Source of the DNA: Saliniramus sp050485405
GTDB lineage: Bacteria > Pseudomonadota > Alphaproteobacteria > Rhizobiales > Beijerinckiaceae
Reading direction: 5' to 3'
DNA: 64,000 bases
NCBI GenBank assembly: GCA_050485405.1
Contig: JBJHBI010000014.1
Location: 1-64,000 of the forward strand
Shown: positions 23,948 through 31,803 of the stretch, piece after piece
Layout: each line of letters begins with the position of its first letter
Position numbering within the stretch: position 1 is the first letter of the stretch
Notes under the pieces: model-generated
What the model was told of the DNA's origin: nothing
The model's input: the letters and a program-made list of their open reading frames with translations, nothing else
The model's database searches: none
Program-made: the position numbers and the translations under genes

Positions 23948-24961
23948 TCAATCCGCCCCGGATCCGGCGAGCGCATGCAGCGCGGCGAGCCCCGCGCCGG
24001 CGGCGCCGGGAGGCGCGATCCGGGCGGTGAGGCCATGCGCCTCGCAAGCCTCCGCATAGCGGTCAGCGAGATCGCCTCGCCCGATGATTGTGCAAGCGCG
24101 GGCATCCGGCTCACCGCTCGCGCGGGCGAGGCTGCGCATCTGCGCGACCTCGCTGCCGATCAGCAGGCCGGACAGATAATCCTCGATTTCCTCCGCCGCG
24201 AGCCTCTCGCAGAGAACGAGCGAGCGCGCCGAGAAGAGTTTCGCGAGGAGATCGTCGCCGCGCGGTCCTGCCGTCGCGATGCCCTTCGCGAAGGCCTCCC
24301 GATCACGCGGCACTCCGCCACCCTCCGTTCCGCCACCCTCCGTTCCGCCACCCGCCGCTGCGTCATCGCCCCGCTTCGGCATCAGCGCGCCGAGGATCGA
24401 ATGTTGCTTCAACGTGCCGTAGAGCTCACCCGTCAGGAGCGTGCGAAACCGCGCGATCCGCCCGTCTTCGATGCGTACCCATTTGGTGTGGGTGCCGGGC
24501 AGGATCAGCAGCGGCGCGGGCTCGTCGGCGCGCGGGCCCTGCTCCAGATAACCGATGATCTCGGTCTCCTCGCCGCGCATCACGTCCGGATAGGGGCCGT
24601 TCTCGTCGCGCAGCCCGGGCACGAAGGCGATGGTCCCGCCATCCGGGAGGCTTCGGCGCACGAGGGCACGTGCGAGCGCCTGCGCATCGGCTGGAAGCGG
24701 CAGATACGGCGTTTCGACCCAGCCGTTTCGGCTCGTGATCATGCCCGAGGCATAGACCGGCAGATCCGCATGCGCCCGACGCCACGGCGCGATCGCCTCG
24801 GCGAAGATCTCCGCGAAAGCGCCTTGCGCGCGGCGTATCCCGCGATCGCTGTCATGGCTCTCGATCAGCCGGCCCGCAGCATCGAGCAGCATCACGCGCA
24901 GGCTGGTCGTGCCCCAATCGAGGCCGATCAGCGCCGCCTTGCCCGTCGCATCGGCGGCCAT
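23948..24961 (-). CDS. dgoK: 2-dehydro-3-deoxygalactonokinase
   Basis: A 337-residue sugar-acid kinase of the DgoK family, phosphorylating 2-keto-3-deoxy-galactonate in the galactonate (De Ley-Doudoroff) route. The phosphate-binding loop is LIGLDWGTTSLRVMLLDAAG at the N-terminus. The family signatures YASGMITSRNGWVETPYLP and ILPGTHTKWVRIEDGRIARF are present, as are TLLTGELYGTLKQHSILG and DYLSGLLIGSEVA. The ATG overlaps the stop of the IclR gene by one base (TGATG). A 15-bp tandem repeat (24315-24359) adds a GGGTE-repeat loop near residue 205. The aldolase dgoA is not in the window. Confidence 0.9.
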   Translation of the reverse strand: MAADATGKAALIGLDWGTTSLRVMLLDAAGRLIESHDSDRGIRRAQGAFAEIFAEAIAPWRRAHADLPVYASGMITSRNGWVETPYLPLPADAQALARALVRRSLPDGGTIAFVPGLRDENGPYPDVMRGEETEIIGYLEQGPRADEPAPLLILPGTHTKWVRIEDGRIARFRTLLTGELYGTLKQHSILGALMPKRGDDAAAGGGTEGGGTEGGGVPRDREAFAKGIATAGPRGDDLLAKLFSARSLVLCERLAAEEIEDYLSGLLIGSEVAQMRSLARASGEPDARACTIIGRGDLADRYAEACEAHGLTARIAPPGAAGAGLAALHALAGSGAD

Positions 24962-25767
24962 CACGCGCTCTCCCGTTCCGACGCGCCGGCATCGAGCAGG
25001 CTGAACACGGCGAAGTCGCGCGCTATCGCGGCGGCGGTCGCCCGCAGATCGTCCCGGTAGCGACCGAGTTCGTCCAGCGAGGTGCGGTTCGTGGAGGAGG
25101 TGATCGAGATGCCGCCGAGAGGTCGGCTGCGGGCATCGAGGATGGGGGTGGCGATGCAGATGATCTGCGGTTCGTGCTCCTCGCGATCGAAGGCGATACC
25201 CGTCACGCGGACGTCTTCGAGATCGGCGCGCAGGGCGCGGGCATCGGTCAGCGTGTACTTCGTGTGGCCATAAAAGCTCTGTTGCGCGATGGCGCGCTCG
25301 CGTTCGGTATCGTCGAGAAAGGCGAGGATCGCCTTGCCGATGCCGGTGCAATAGGCCGGGCCGATCTTGCCCGCATCGGAAAACATCGGGATCGGGCGCG
25401 TCGCGTTGCGCTTGTCGACATAGAGCACCTGCGCGTTGTCGAGCTGCGCGAGGTGGATCGTCTCGCCGGTCAGGGCCGAGAGCGCATCGAGATGGCTGCG
25501 CGCGACGGGGGCCAGCGAGGCGCGCCGCCACGCCGCGTGAGCGAGGCGGATCAGGCGCGGGCCGAGCATGTAGCCCTGGCTCTTGGCATCGCTCGTCAAC
25601 ATCCGCTGGCTGACCAGCGTTTGCAATAGCCGGTAGAGCGTGGCCTTGGGCAGATCTGAATCCGCGAGCAATTCGGAAAACCGTACCGGGCGCTCATAGG
25701 CGGCGACCTTGTCGAGCAATGACAGGGCCTTCCCTACGGTTCCATCCGAAGGTGTATGTTCGTTCAC
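24961..25767 (-). CDS. IclR-family transcriptional regulator
   Basis: A 268-residue regulator. An N-terminal winged helix (KALSLLDKVAAYERPVRFSEL, recognition helix around PKATLYRLLQTLVSQRML) precedes a GAF-like effector domain. The conserved YCTGIGKAILAFL and ITSSTNRTSLDEL are found there, as in IclR repressors of sugar-acid catabolism. The GTG at 25767 has GAGG five bases upstream and gives the usual family length; a TTG at 25797 would add ten residues. It is co-transcribed with dgoK and diverges from tctCBA. The tandem operator at 25848-25883 overlaps its own -35, which implies autoregulation. Confidence 0.92.
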   Translation of the reverse strand: MNEHTPSDGTVGKALSLLDKVAAYERPVRFSELLADSDLPKATLYRLLQTLVSQRMLTSDAKSQGYMLGPRLIRLAHAAWRRASLAPVARSHLDALSALTGETIHLAQLDNAQVLYVDKRNATRPIPMFSDAGKIGPAYCTGIGKAILAFLDDTERERAIAQQSFYGHTKYTLTDARALRADLEDVRVTGIAFDREEHEPQIICIATPILDARSRPLGGISITSSTNRTSLDELGRYRDDLRATAAAIARDFAVFSLLDAGASERESA

Positions 25768-25824
25768 GGCGCCTCGCAGTTCCGGTTTTGCACGCAAACC
25801 GGGTTTTTCTTTTTTCCATTGACA

Positions 25825-25853
25825 GAATTAGCACCGCGTTTCATCGTTTTCAA
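25825..25853 (-). promoter_or_regulatory. Candidate sigma70-type promoter of the IclR gene
   Basis: On the minus strand TTGAAA (25853-25848) and TAATTC (25830-25825) are separated by exactly 17 bases. This leaves a leader of about 50 bases to the GTG at 25767. The -35 lies inside the first copy of the tandem operator. Confidence 0.5.
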
Positions 25854-25883
25854 TAAACGGAACAAGGTTTCACTATTTGGAAC
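25848..25883. promoter_or_regulatory. Tandem operator candidate for the IclR regulator
   Basis: TTTCAATAAACGGAAC (25848-25863) and TTTCACTATTTGGAAC (25868-25883) match at 12 of 16 positions and start exactly 20 bp apart, two turns of the helix. The second copy extends into an imperfect palindrome GGTTTCACTATTTGGAACC (25866-25884). Such side-by-side sites suit a tetrameric IclR protein controlling both directions. Proof of binding is lacking. Confidence 0.55.
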
Positions 25884-25907
25884 CGGTAATAAAGGGAGGA
25901 AACCAAA

Positions 25908-26927
25908 ATGAAACTTGGTCATAAAGTCGAATCGAGCACGCGTTCCAAAGGCAAGACCCGTCGTGGCTGGTTGATGGCCAGCGCGGCTGCGATCGTGATC
26001 GGCGCCGTCGGCATGTCCGGCGCGGCACACGCCTATCCCGATCGTCCGATCACCATGATCGTGCCGTGGGGCGCCGGTGGTGGTACCGATGCGACGGCGC
26101 GTATCGTCGCTTCGCTGCTCGAGCGCGAGCTCGGCCAGCCGGTCAACGTCGTCAACCGCACGGGTGGTTCGGGCGTCGTCGGCCATGCCGCGATCGCCGA
26201 TGCGGAGCCCGACGGCTACACGATCGGCATGGCGACGGTCGAGATCAACATGATGCACTGGCAGGGCCTCACCGAACTCACCTGGGAGGACTTCACCACG
26301 CTCGCGATGGTCAACGAAGACCCCGCCGCCGTGCATGTGCGCGCCGATTCCGAGTGGGAGACCCTCGAGGACATGCTCGACGCGATCCGCGAGAATCCGG
26401 GCCAGTATCGCGCTTCGGGCACGGGGCAGGGTGGCATCTGGCACCTCGCCATCGCCGGGCTCCTCTCCAATCTCGACATCGATCCCGGCTCCGTTCCGTG
26501 GGTGCCGAGCCAGGGTGCGGCTCCCGGTCTCCAGGATCTCGTCGCCGGTGGCGTCGACATCGTTCCCTCCTCGATCCCCGAGGCGCGCTCGCTGCTCGAT
26601 GCCGGCCGCGTGAAATCGCTCGCGGTGATGTCGAGCGATCGCAACGACGCCTTCCCGGACGTGCCGACCACCGAGGAAATCGTGGGTGTGGCGTGGAATA
26701 TCGGTGCATGGCGCGCGCTCTTCGGTCCGCAGGGCATGCCCGACGAAGCCGTCGAAGCGCTCACCGCCGCGCTCGAAGTCGTCTATAACAGCGACGACTA
26801 TGCCGAGTTCATGTCGAGCCAGGGCTTCGGCATGCGCTGGGCCGTCGGCGACGATCTCGTCACTGTCCTCAGCGACAGCAACGACAATCTCGGCGAGGTG
26901 ATGCGCGACGTCGGTCTCGCGCAGTAA
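25908..26927 (+). CDS. tctC: Tripartite tricarboxylate transporter, periplasmic binding protein
   Basis: A 339-residue Bug-family solute receptor. The signal peptide runs from the basic N-terminus through LMASAAAIVIGAVGMSGAAHA, with mature protein starting near YPDRPITMIVPWGAGGGTDA, the family hallmark. VNVVNRTGGSGVVGHAAIADAEPDGYTIG and YRASGTGQGGIWHLAIAGLL line the ligand site. The ATG at 25908 has GGGAGGAAA upstream. TctC captures the substrate for the TctAB membrane components encoded downstream. Neighbouring dgoK and IclR genes suggest a sugar acid rather than citrate; that is inference. Confidence 0.92.
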   Translation: MKLGHKVESSTRSKGKTRRGWLMASAAAIVIGAVGMSGAAHAYPDRPITMIVPWGAGGGTDATARIVASLLERELGQPVNVVNRTGGSGVVGHAAIADAEPDGYTIGMATVEINMMHWQGLTELTWEDFTTLAMVNEDPAAVHVRADSEWETLEDMLDAIRENPGQYRASGTGQGGIWHLAIAGLLSNLDIDPGSVPWVPSQGAAPGLQDLVAGGVDIVPSSIPEARSLLDAGRVKSLAVMSSDRNDAFPDVPTTEEIVGVAWNIGAWRALFGPQGMPDEAVEALTAALEVVYNSDDYAEFMSSQGFGMRWAVGDDLVTVLSDSNDNLGEVMRDVGLAQ

Positions 26928-26958
26928 ACGGGTCGGCCTCGCGCAGACGAGGCCCTCC

Positions 26959-26996
26959 ACGGATACCGGGTCAGACCCTCCAGGCCCGGTATCCGT
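26959..26996 (+). terminator. 12-bp hairpin between tctC and tctB
   Basis: ACGGATACCGGG (26959-26970) pairs perfectly with CCCGGTATCCGT (26985-26996), with a 14-base loop, 32 bases after the tctC stop. Only a C/T-rich stretch (TCTCCTT) follows, so it probably stabilises the tctC 3' end or partly attenuates. The rest of the 206-base gap (26928-27133) has no gene. Confidence 0.65.
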
Positions 26997-27133
26997 TCTC
27001 CTTCGAGCGCCTGCCGACCGGACCCCGTCGCATCAGGCGCTCGCCTTTGTCGATCGACGCTTCATTTCGCATCCGCCCGGCCCGTCCCGCCGGGGTGACG
27101 CATGTGGCGTCGGACCTTGTTCGGGAGACGGTG

Positions 27134-27604
27134 ATGCGGCTCAACGATGCCCTACTGGGTGTGTTGCTGTTGGGTGTGGCGATCACACTCTTTTTCGCCT
27201 CGCGCGGGTTTCCCTCGATTCCCGGCCAGCAGATCGGCGCAGGCGCCTTCCCGACGGTGCTCGCGCTCGGCTTCGCCCTGTGCGGGGGGATCCTCGTCAT
27301 CTCCGGGATCCGCCACCGCGCGCCGGCGATCACCTGGGCCGACTGGACGCGCGAGCCGAACGGCATCCGTAACGTCCTCGTCGTCATCGGCCTCGTGATC
27401 TTCTACATGGCCTTCGCCAGACAGCTCGGTTTCATGCTGACCATGGCGCCGGTCCTCTTCGTCATGTTGCGCCTGTTCGGTGTCGGATGGCTGCTTTCGC
27501 TGGCGATCGCAATCATCGCCGTTCTGGGCATGCAATATCTCTTCGGTCGCGTCCTGCTCGTCCCGCTTTCCTGGGGCCTGCTCGCACCGATACGCTGGTG
27601 GTGA
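27134..27604 (+). CDS. tctB: Tripartite tricarboxylate transporter, small membrane subunit
   Basis: A 156-residue TctB-type subunit with four membrane spans (starting LNDALLGVLLLGVAITLFFASRGF, then FPTVLALGFALCGGILVISGI, VLVVIGLVIFYMAFARQLGF and LLSLAIAIIAVLGMQYLFGR). IPGQQIGAGAFPTVLALG is a signature of the family. The ATG at 27134 follows a GAG-containing Shine-Dalgarno; a TTG at 27047 would add a non-hydrophobic leader and is less likely. It is 3 bases from tctA, with which it forms the channel. Confidence 0.88.
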   Translation: MRLNDALLGVLLLGVAITLFFASRGFPSIPGQQIGAGAFPTVLALGFALCGGILVISGIRHRAPAITWADWTREPNGIRNVLVVIGLVIFYMAFARQLGFMLTMAPVLFVMLRLFGVGWLLSLAIAIIAVLGMQYLFGRVLLVPLSWGLLAPIRWW

Positions 27605-27607
27605 GAC

Positions 27608-29134
27608 ATGGGTGGTGCGATCGAACAGGCCGCAGGGCTGGTCTTTCAGTGGGACGTTCTCGTCACGATCTTTCTCGCCGCCGTGTTCGGCATGTTCGTG
27701 GGGGCGATACCGGGCCTCACCGCGACGATGGCGATCGCGTTGCTCGTTCCCGTCACATTCTTCATGGATCCGATCCCCGCCGTCGGCGCGATGGTGACCT
27801 GTGCGGCGATGGCGATCTTCGCCGGTGACATTCCCGGTACGCTCCTGCGCATTCCCGGCACCCCCGCCTCCGCCGCCTATACGGAGGAAGCCTATGCGAT
27901 GACGCGCAAGGGCGAGGCTGAGACGGCGCTCGGGGCGAACCTGCTCTATTCGGCGCTGGGCGGGCTCGTCGGGACGGCGGTCCTGATCTTCGCCGCGCCG
28001 CATCTCGCGGAAGTCGCGCTGCGGTTCTCCTCGACCGAGTATTTCTGGATGGCGATGCTCGGGCTCACCTGCGCCGCCTTCATCAGTTCCGGCTCGCCCA
28101 TCAAGGGGCTCGTGAGCCTGCTGATCGGCCTGAGCGTGGCGACGATCGGGCTCAACAATCCCGCCGGCCAGCCGCGCTTCACTTTCGGCCATACCGAGAT
28201 GATGGGCGGGATCGACTTCATCGCGGCCATGATCGGCTTGTTCGCGGTCTCCGAGATCCTGCGCAATTCCGCCGGCGGCGCGCCGAACCTTCCCGTTCCG
28301 CAGGTGGCGATCCGCAATCCCTTGCGCGGCTGGGGCACGATGCTGCGCACCTACTGGCGCCAGCAGATTCGCGGCAATACGGTGGGGGTGGGCGTGGGCG
28401 CGCTGCCCGGTGCCGGGGCTGATCTCGCCGCCTGGATCGCCTATGCGGTGAGCCGACGCTTCTCGAAGAACAAGGAAAAATACGGCAAGGGCCATGTCGA
28501 GGGGATCGTCGAGGCGACCTCGGCCAACAATGCCGCCGTGGGTTCGGCCTGGGTGCCGGCGCTCGTCTTCGGCATTCCCGGCGATACCATCACGGCGATC
28601 GTGATCGGTGTGCTCTTCGTCAAGGGGCTCAATCCGGGGCCGACGCTGTTCGTCTTCAACCCGCAGAACATCTACGCCATCTTCCTGATCTTCATCCTGG
28701 CCAACCTGATCATGATCCCGCTCGGCTATCTCGCGATCAAGGCGGGCAAGCAGTTGCTGCGCATTCCGCGCCGCGTGGTCATGCCGGTGATCCTCGCCTT
28801 CTGCGTCGTCGGCGCCTTCGCCACGAACAACGCGCTGTTCAATGTCGGGATCATGCTGGCCTTCGGCATCCTCGGCTTCTTCATGGAGGATAACGGGATT
28901 CCGGTGGCGCCGTGTATTCTGGGCATCGTTTTGGGCGGCATGGTCGAGCAGCATTTCATCACCACGATGATCCGCAACGACGGCGAGTTGCTCGCCTTCT
29001 TCGGGCGTCCCATCGCGGCGGGGCTCGGGATCGTGACGCTGCTGATCTGGATCACGCCGCTGATCTTCTGGCTGCGTGGCCGCAATCGGCTCCAGCACGC
29101 GGCTCCGGGACCCACAGGCTCCGGAACCGCCTGA
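27608..29134 (+). CDS. tctA: Tripartite tricarboxylate transporter, large membrane subunit
   Basis: A 508-residue membrane protein with about 11-12 spans. GAIPGLTATMAIALLVPVTF near residue 35 is the TctA signature; the inverted-repeat counterpart is PGAGADLAAWIAYAVSR around residue 265. The conserved GDIPGTLLRIPGTPASAAYTEEAYAM and GSAWVPALVFGIPGDTITAIV loops face the binding protein. The ATG follows tctB by 3 bases. It is the last gene of the operon: 14 bases later a convergent gene ends. Confidence 0.93.
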   Translation: MGGAIEQAAGLVFQWDVLVTIFLAAVFGMFVGAIPGLTATMAIALLVPVTFFMDPIPAVGAMVTCAAMAIFAGDIPGTLLRIPGTPASAAYTEEAYAMTRKGEAETALGANLLYSALGGLVGTAVLIFAAPHLAEVALRFSSTEYFWMAMLGLTCAAFISSGSPIKGLVSLLIGLSVATIGLNNPAGQPRFTFGHTEMMGGIDFIAAMIGLFAVSEILRNSAGGAPNLPVPQVAIRNPLRGWGTMLRTYWRQQIRGNTVGVGVGALPGAGADLAAWIAYAVSRRFSKNKEKYGKGHVEGIVEATSANNAAVGSAWVPALVFGIPGDTITAIVIGVLFVKGLNPGPTLFVFNPQNIYAIFLIFILANLIMIPLGYLAIKAGKQLLRIPRRVVMPVILAFCVVGAFATNNALFNVGIMLAFGILGFFMEDNGIPVAPCILGIVLGGMVEQHFITTMIRNDGELLAFFGRPIAAGLGIVTLLIWITPLIFWLRGRNRLQHAAPGPTGSGTA

Positions 29135-29148
29135 CGGCGCGCCTCTGC

Positions 29149-30372
29149 TCAGGAGGCTCGACGAAGATCACGGTCCGCGTTGCGCTGCGCCGTCGCCGCG
29201 CGATCCGCCGAGCCGTCCTCGCCCTGACGCACCCGCCTCGCTACGCGACGATTCTCACCGGCACCCTCGCGCGCGACGAGACGCGCGGGATCGGAAGTTC
29301 CGGGCAGGCCCGCGCCGGGCGCGAGGTTCACGCGCAAAGTGGTGAGATTGCGACGGTCGGGGTCAGGGATCACGAGATCGGGTGCGTCGCGCAGACGTTC
29401 GAGCGCGCCGGCGAGGCGTCGGTGCAACTCATCCGCGGCATCCGCAAAAGCGGGATCCACCGCCTCGTGCCAGATCACCGCTCTGTCATGGGCGAGGAGG
29501 ACGATCGCGGCTGCGCGCACCGTCTCGCCTTCGCTCAGGAGGGCGATGCGGCAGCTCTTTTCAGCGGCCATCGCCCGTGTCGCCGTGCGGATCGTGTTGA
29601 CGATCCCGACATCGCGCAGGAGCGCCGTACGCCCCGTGACGGCGGCGTCGCGCGCATCACGATCGAGGAGGTGTTCCACGCCGGCACGCACGAAATCCGC
29701 CTCGCCGCTGAACCGGAACCGCAGACGCTCGGCACTCGCCGGTGCCGGAGCCGTCCGGTACGGTTTCTCCGTTCCCAGGGCCGTGCCGGCTGATACCGCG
29801 CCCGCCCGGGCGGCATCCGCGAGGATCGCATGTGCGCGCGTCGCATGGCGCCCCGTCATATGTGCCGAGGCGCTTTCGATGAAGGGGGCGGCGATGGGCG
29901 AGGCGTCGATGGCCAGCGTCGATGCGCGCGCAAACAGCACGCTTCGCGCTGCGGCGAACACGGCTTCGGCCTCCGTGCGCAGCAGGAACGGGGCGCCGCT
30001 CGCCGTGGCGGCGAGACGCGGCATGCGCCAGCTGCGCCGCAGCAGGCGGTTGTCGTGAATGATCGGAAACAGCCCGCACAGGGTCTCGCCGCGCCACAGC
30101 GTCAGCACTTGCAGATCGCGCAAGGCGTTTTCGTGACGCGCAGCCGCCGCGAGCCAGAGCGGATTGTGGAAAGGATCACACACGAGCGCATGCGCGGCGA
30201 CCTTGCGCCAGACCGCGGCGAGGCACTCCGCGCGCCGTGCCGGCAGCATGCATGCCCGGTAGGCACCCGCCCGGACCGTGTCGAATTGTGCCGGATCGAA
30301 GGCTGTCCCGGTTCCGTTTTGCGACGCCATCCGCGCCGCCTGCGCCGCAGAATGCCCTGCACGTGCCCACAT
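29149..30372 (-). CDS. CelD/BcsL-like GNAT-fold protein
   Basis: A 407-residue protein resembling the CelD/BcsL acyltransferase-like family (COG5653, GNAT/FemAB fold), often linked to polysaccharide synthesis but mostly uncharacterised. CDPFHNPLWLAAAARHENAL and LTLWRGETLCGLFPIIHDNR match the first domain; the second half (VRAAAIVLLAHDRAVIWHEA) matches the cofactor-binding strand-helix, though catalytic residues are not obvious. ATG 30372 has GAGGAGG six bases upstream. The 40-residue C-terminus is strongly Arg-rich. Unlike the relative at 57778, the FDLGVGDERYK motif is absent, so the assignment is tentative. Confidence 0.6.
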   Translation of the reverse strand: MWARAGHSAAQAARMASQNGTGTAFDPAQFDTVRAGAYRACMLPARRAECLAAVWRKVAAHALVCDPFHNPLWLAAAARHENALRDLQVLTLWRGETLCGLFPIIHDNRLLRRSWRMPRLAATASGAPFLLRTEAEAVFAAARSVLFARASTLAIDASPIAAPFIESASAHMTGRHATRAHAILADAARAGAVSAGTALGTEKPYRTAPAPASAERLRFRFSGEADFVRAGVEHLLDRDARDAAVTGRTALLRDVGIVNTIRTATRAMAAEKSCRIALLSEGETVRAAAIVLLAHDRAVIWHEAVDPAFADAADELHRRLAGALERLRDAPDLVIPDPDRRNLTTLRVNLAPGAGLPGTSDPARLVAREGAGENRRVARRVRQGEDGSADRAATAQRNADRDLRRAS

Positions 30373-30400
30373 ATCGACCTCCTCGTTCTGCTGCCGCCCT

Positions 30401-30415
30401 GTTCCGTTACGGAAC
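30401..30415. promoter_or_regulatory. Perfect 15-bp palindrome upstream of the 29149-30372 gene
   Basis: GTTCCGTTACGGAAC has 7-bp arms around a single T. It lies 29 bases before the ATG at 30372, a position suiting an operator. The remaining gap to 30574 has AT-rich stretches such as GGTTAACGAAAGGTAAATTTC and no gene. Confidence 0.4.
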
Positions 30416-30574
30416 GTTCGGGACAGGCTGATCCCCCGCAGGCGTTAACGGTTCAAAAACCATACCGGTTTGCGGGTGATGGACGAGGAGGAGGGCGGTA
30501 AGTGTTTGTTAGGGTTAACGAAAGGTAAATTTCTTGACGCTTTGAGGCCCGGAATCGGCGCGCGGGAACGGCTA

Positions 30575-31798
30575 TCAGCCGCCCCAGGAGACACGCAAAG
30601 GGTTGTCGGCGAGCGCCTGCGCATCGGGGCGGTCGATCCCCGGCTGGCCGAGAAAGGCCTGCCACAGGGCATCGACATCCTCGCGGGTCAGGTCCTTGAC
30701 GATGAAGACGAGGCGCGTGCGCCGGTCCGCATCATCCGGCCAGGCATCGAGGATGGCGGGCACGTGCACCACGTGCTGCACCCCGTGAAGCACCACCGGG
30801 CGCGCGGGGTCCTCGGCCAGACAGACGAGCCCCTTCACGCGCAGGAGCTTCGCACCGTGGCTCGCGCGCAGAAGATCGAGGAAAAGATCGAGACTGCGCT
30901 GGGGTACGGGCGCGTCGCTGGTCAGGCAGAAGGCGCGGATCGACGCGTCGTGACGGTTTACGTCATGATGATGATGGTGGTGGTGATGGCCGTGATCGTG
31001 ATCGTGACCATGATCATGATCATCATGCCCATGGTCGTGATGATGATGGTCGTCACCATGCTGGCGGCGATGCGCCTCGGCCTCGGCTTCCGCGACCGCC
31101 TCCGCCGAGAGCCAGCCGGCGACGTCGCCGATCTTGCCCTGCGTGGTGAACAGTCCGGAGGTGACGAGGCTCTCCAGATCCAGAGCTGCGCCGGCATCGC
31201 GGATCTCGGCGCCGGGATTGAGCGCCTCGAGGCGGGCGGTGAGGGCTGCGACCGCCGTCATATCCGCGAGATCCGTTTTCGACAGCACCAGCCGATCGGC
31301 CATGGCCGCCTGCCGCACTGCCTCCTCATGCGCATCGAGCGTGGACGCGCCCGATACCGCATCGACGACGGTGACGAGGCCCTGTACGGCAAAGCGCATC
31401 GAGAGATAGGGGTGGTAGAGCACCGCATGCAGGATCGGCGCGGGATCGGCGAGCCCGGTCGTCTCGATGATCACGCGTTTGAAGGGAGTTATGCGGTCGT
31501 TGTCGCGCTTGCGCAGGAGATCCTCGAGGGTGTGGATCAGATCCCCGCGCACCGAGCAGCACAGGCAGCCGGCGGAGAGCAGGATCATGCCCTCGTCGAC
31601 CGTCTCGACCAGCATGTGATCGAGCCCGATCTCGCCGAACTCGTTGACGATCACCACCGTATCGGCCATGGCGGGATCGTTGAGGATGCGGTTGAGCAAG
31701 GTGGTCTTCCCGGCACCGAGGAAACCGGTGAGGATCGTCAGCGGAAGAGGCTCCGGGCGTCGCGAGGCGGCGGGGGCCTGTGTATTCCGTTCGGTCAT
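30575..31798 (-). CDS. CobW/G3E-family GTPase with a histidine-rich metal loop
   Basis: A 407-residue COG0523 G3E GTPase, a family of metallochaperones and insertases. Walker A is TGFLGAGKTT (residues 24-33). The metal-binding CxCC motif is in SAGCLCCSVRG (Cys78, 80, 81). TTGLADPAP and VLSKTDLAD are the family's switch and NKxD-type motifs. Between residues 243 and 284 there are 22 histidines interleaved with Asp and Gly, a metal-storage loop. The C-terminal CobW_C domain ends near LRVSWGG. It follows an EamA gene after 5 bases and so is probably co-transcribed. Zinc, nickel and cobalt are all possible; no Zur-type operator was recognised. Confidence 0.9.
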   Translation of the reverse strand: MTERNTQAPAASRRPEPLPLTILTGFLGAGKTTLLNRILNDPAMADTVVIVNEFGEIGLDHMLVETVDEGMILLSAGCLCCSVRGDLIHTLEDLLRKRDNDRITPFKRVIIETTGLADPAPILHAVLYHPYLSMRFAVQGLVTVVDAVSGASTLDAHEEAVRQAAMADRLVLSKTDLADMTAVAALTARLEALNPGAEIRDAGAALDLESLVTSGLFTTQGKIGDVAGWLSAEAVAEAEAEAHRRQHGDDHHHHDHGHDDHDHGHDHDHGHHHHHHHHDVNRHDASIRAFCLTSDAPVPQRSLDLFLDLLRASHGAKLLRVKGLVCLAEDPARPVVLHGVQHVVHVPAILDAWPDDADRRTRLVFIVKDLTREDVDALWQAFLGQPGIDRPDAQALADNPLRVSWGG

Positions 31799-31803
31799 GC
31801 ATC

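Noticed and set aside
27152..29098. 648-codon open frame on the minus strand opposite tctA
   Set aside because: Highly charged His/Arg/Asp-rich translation, the usual mirror of a membrane protein; no family match.
30401..30419. LexA box
   Set aside because: The GTTC/GAAC elements are not spaced as GTTC-N7-GTTC or GAAC-N7-GAAC.
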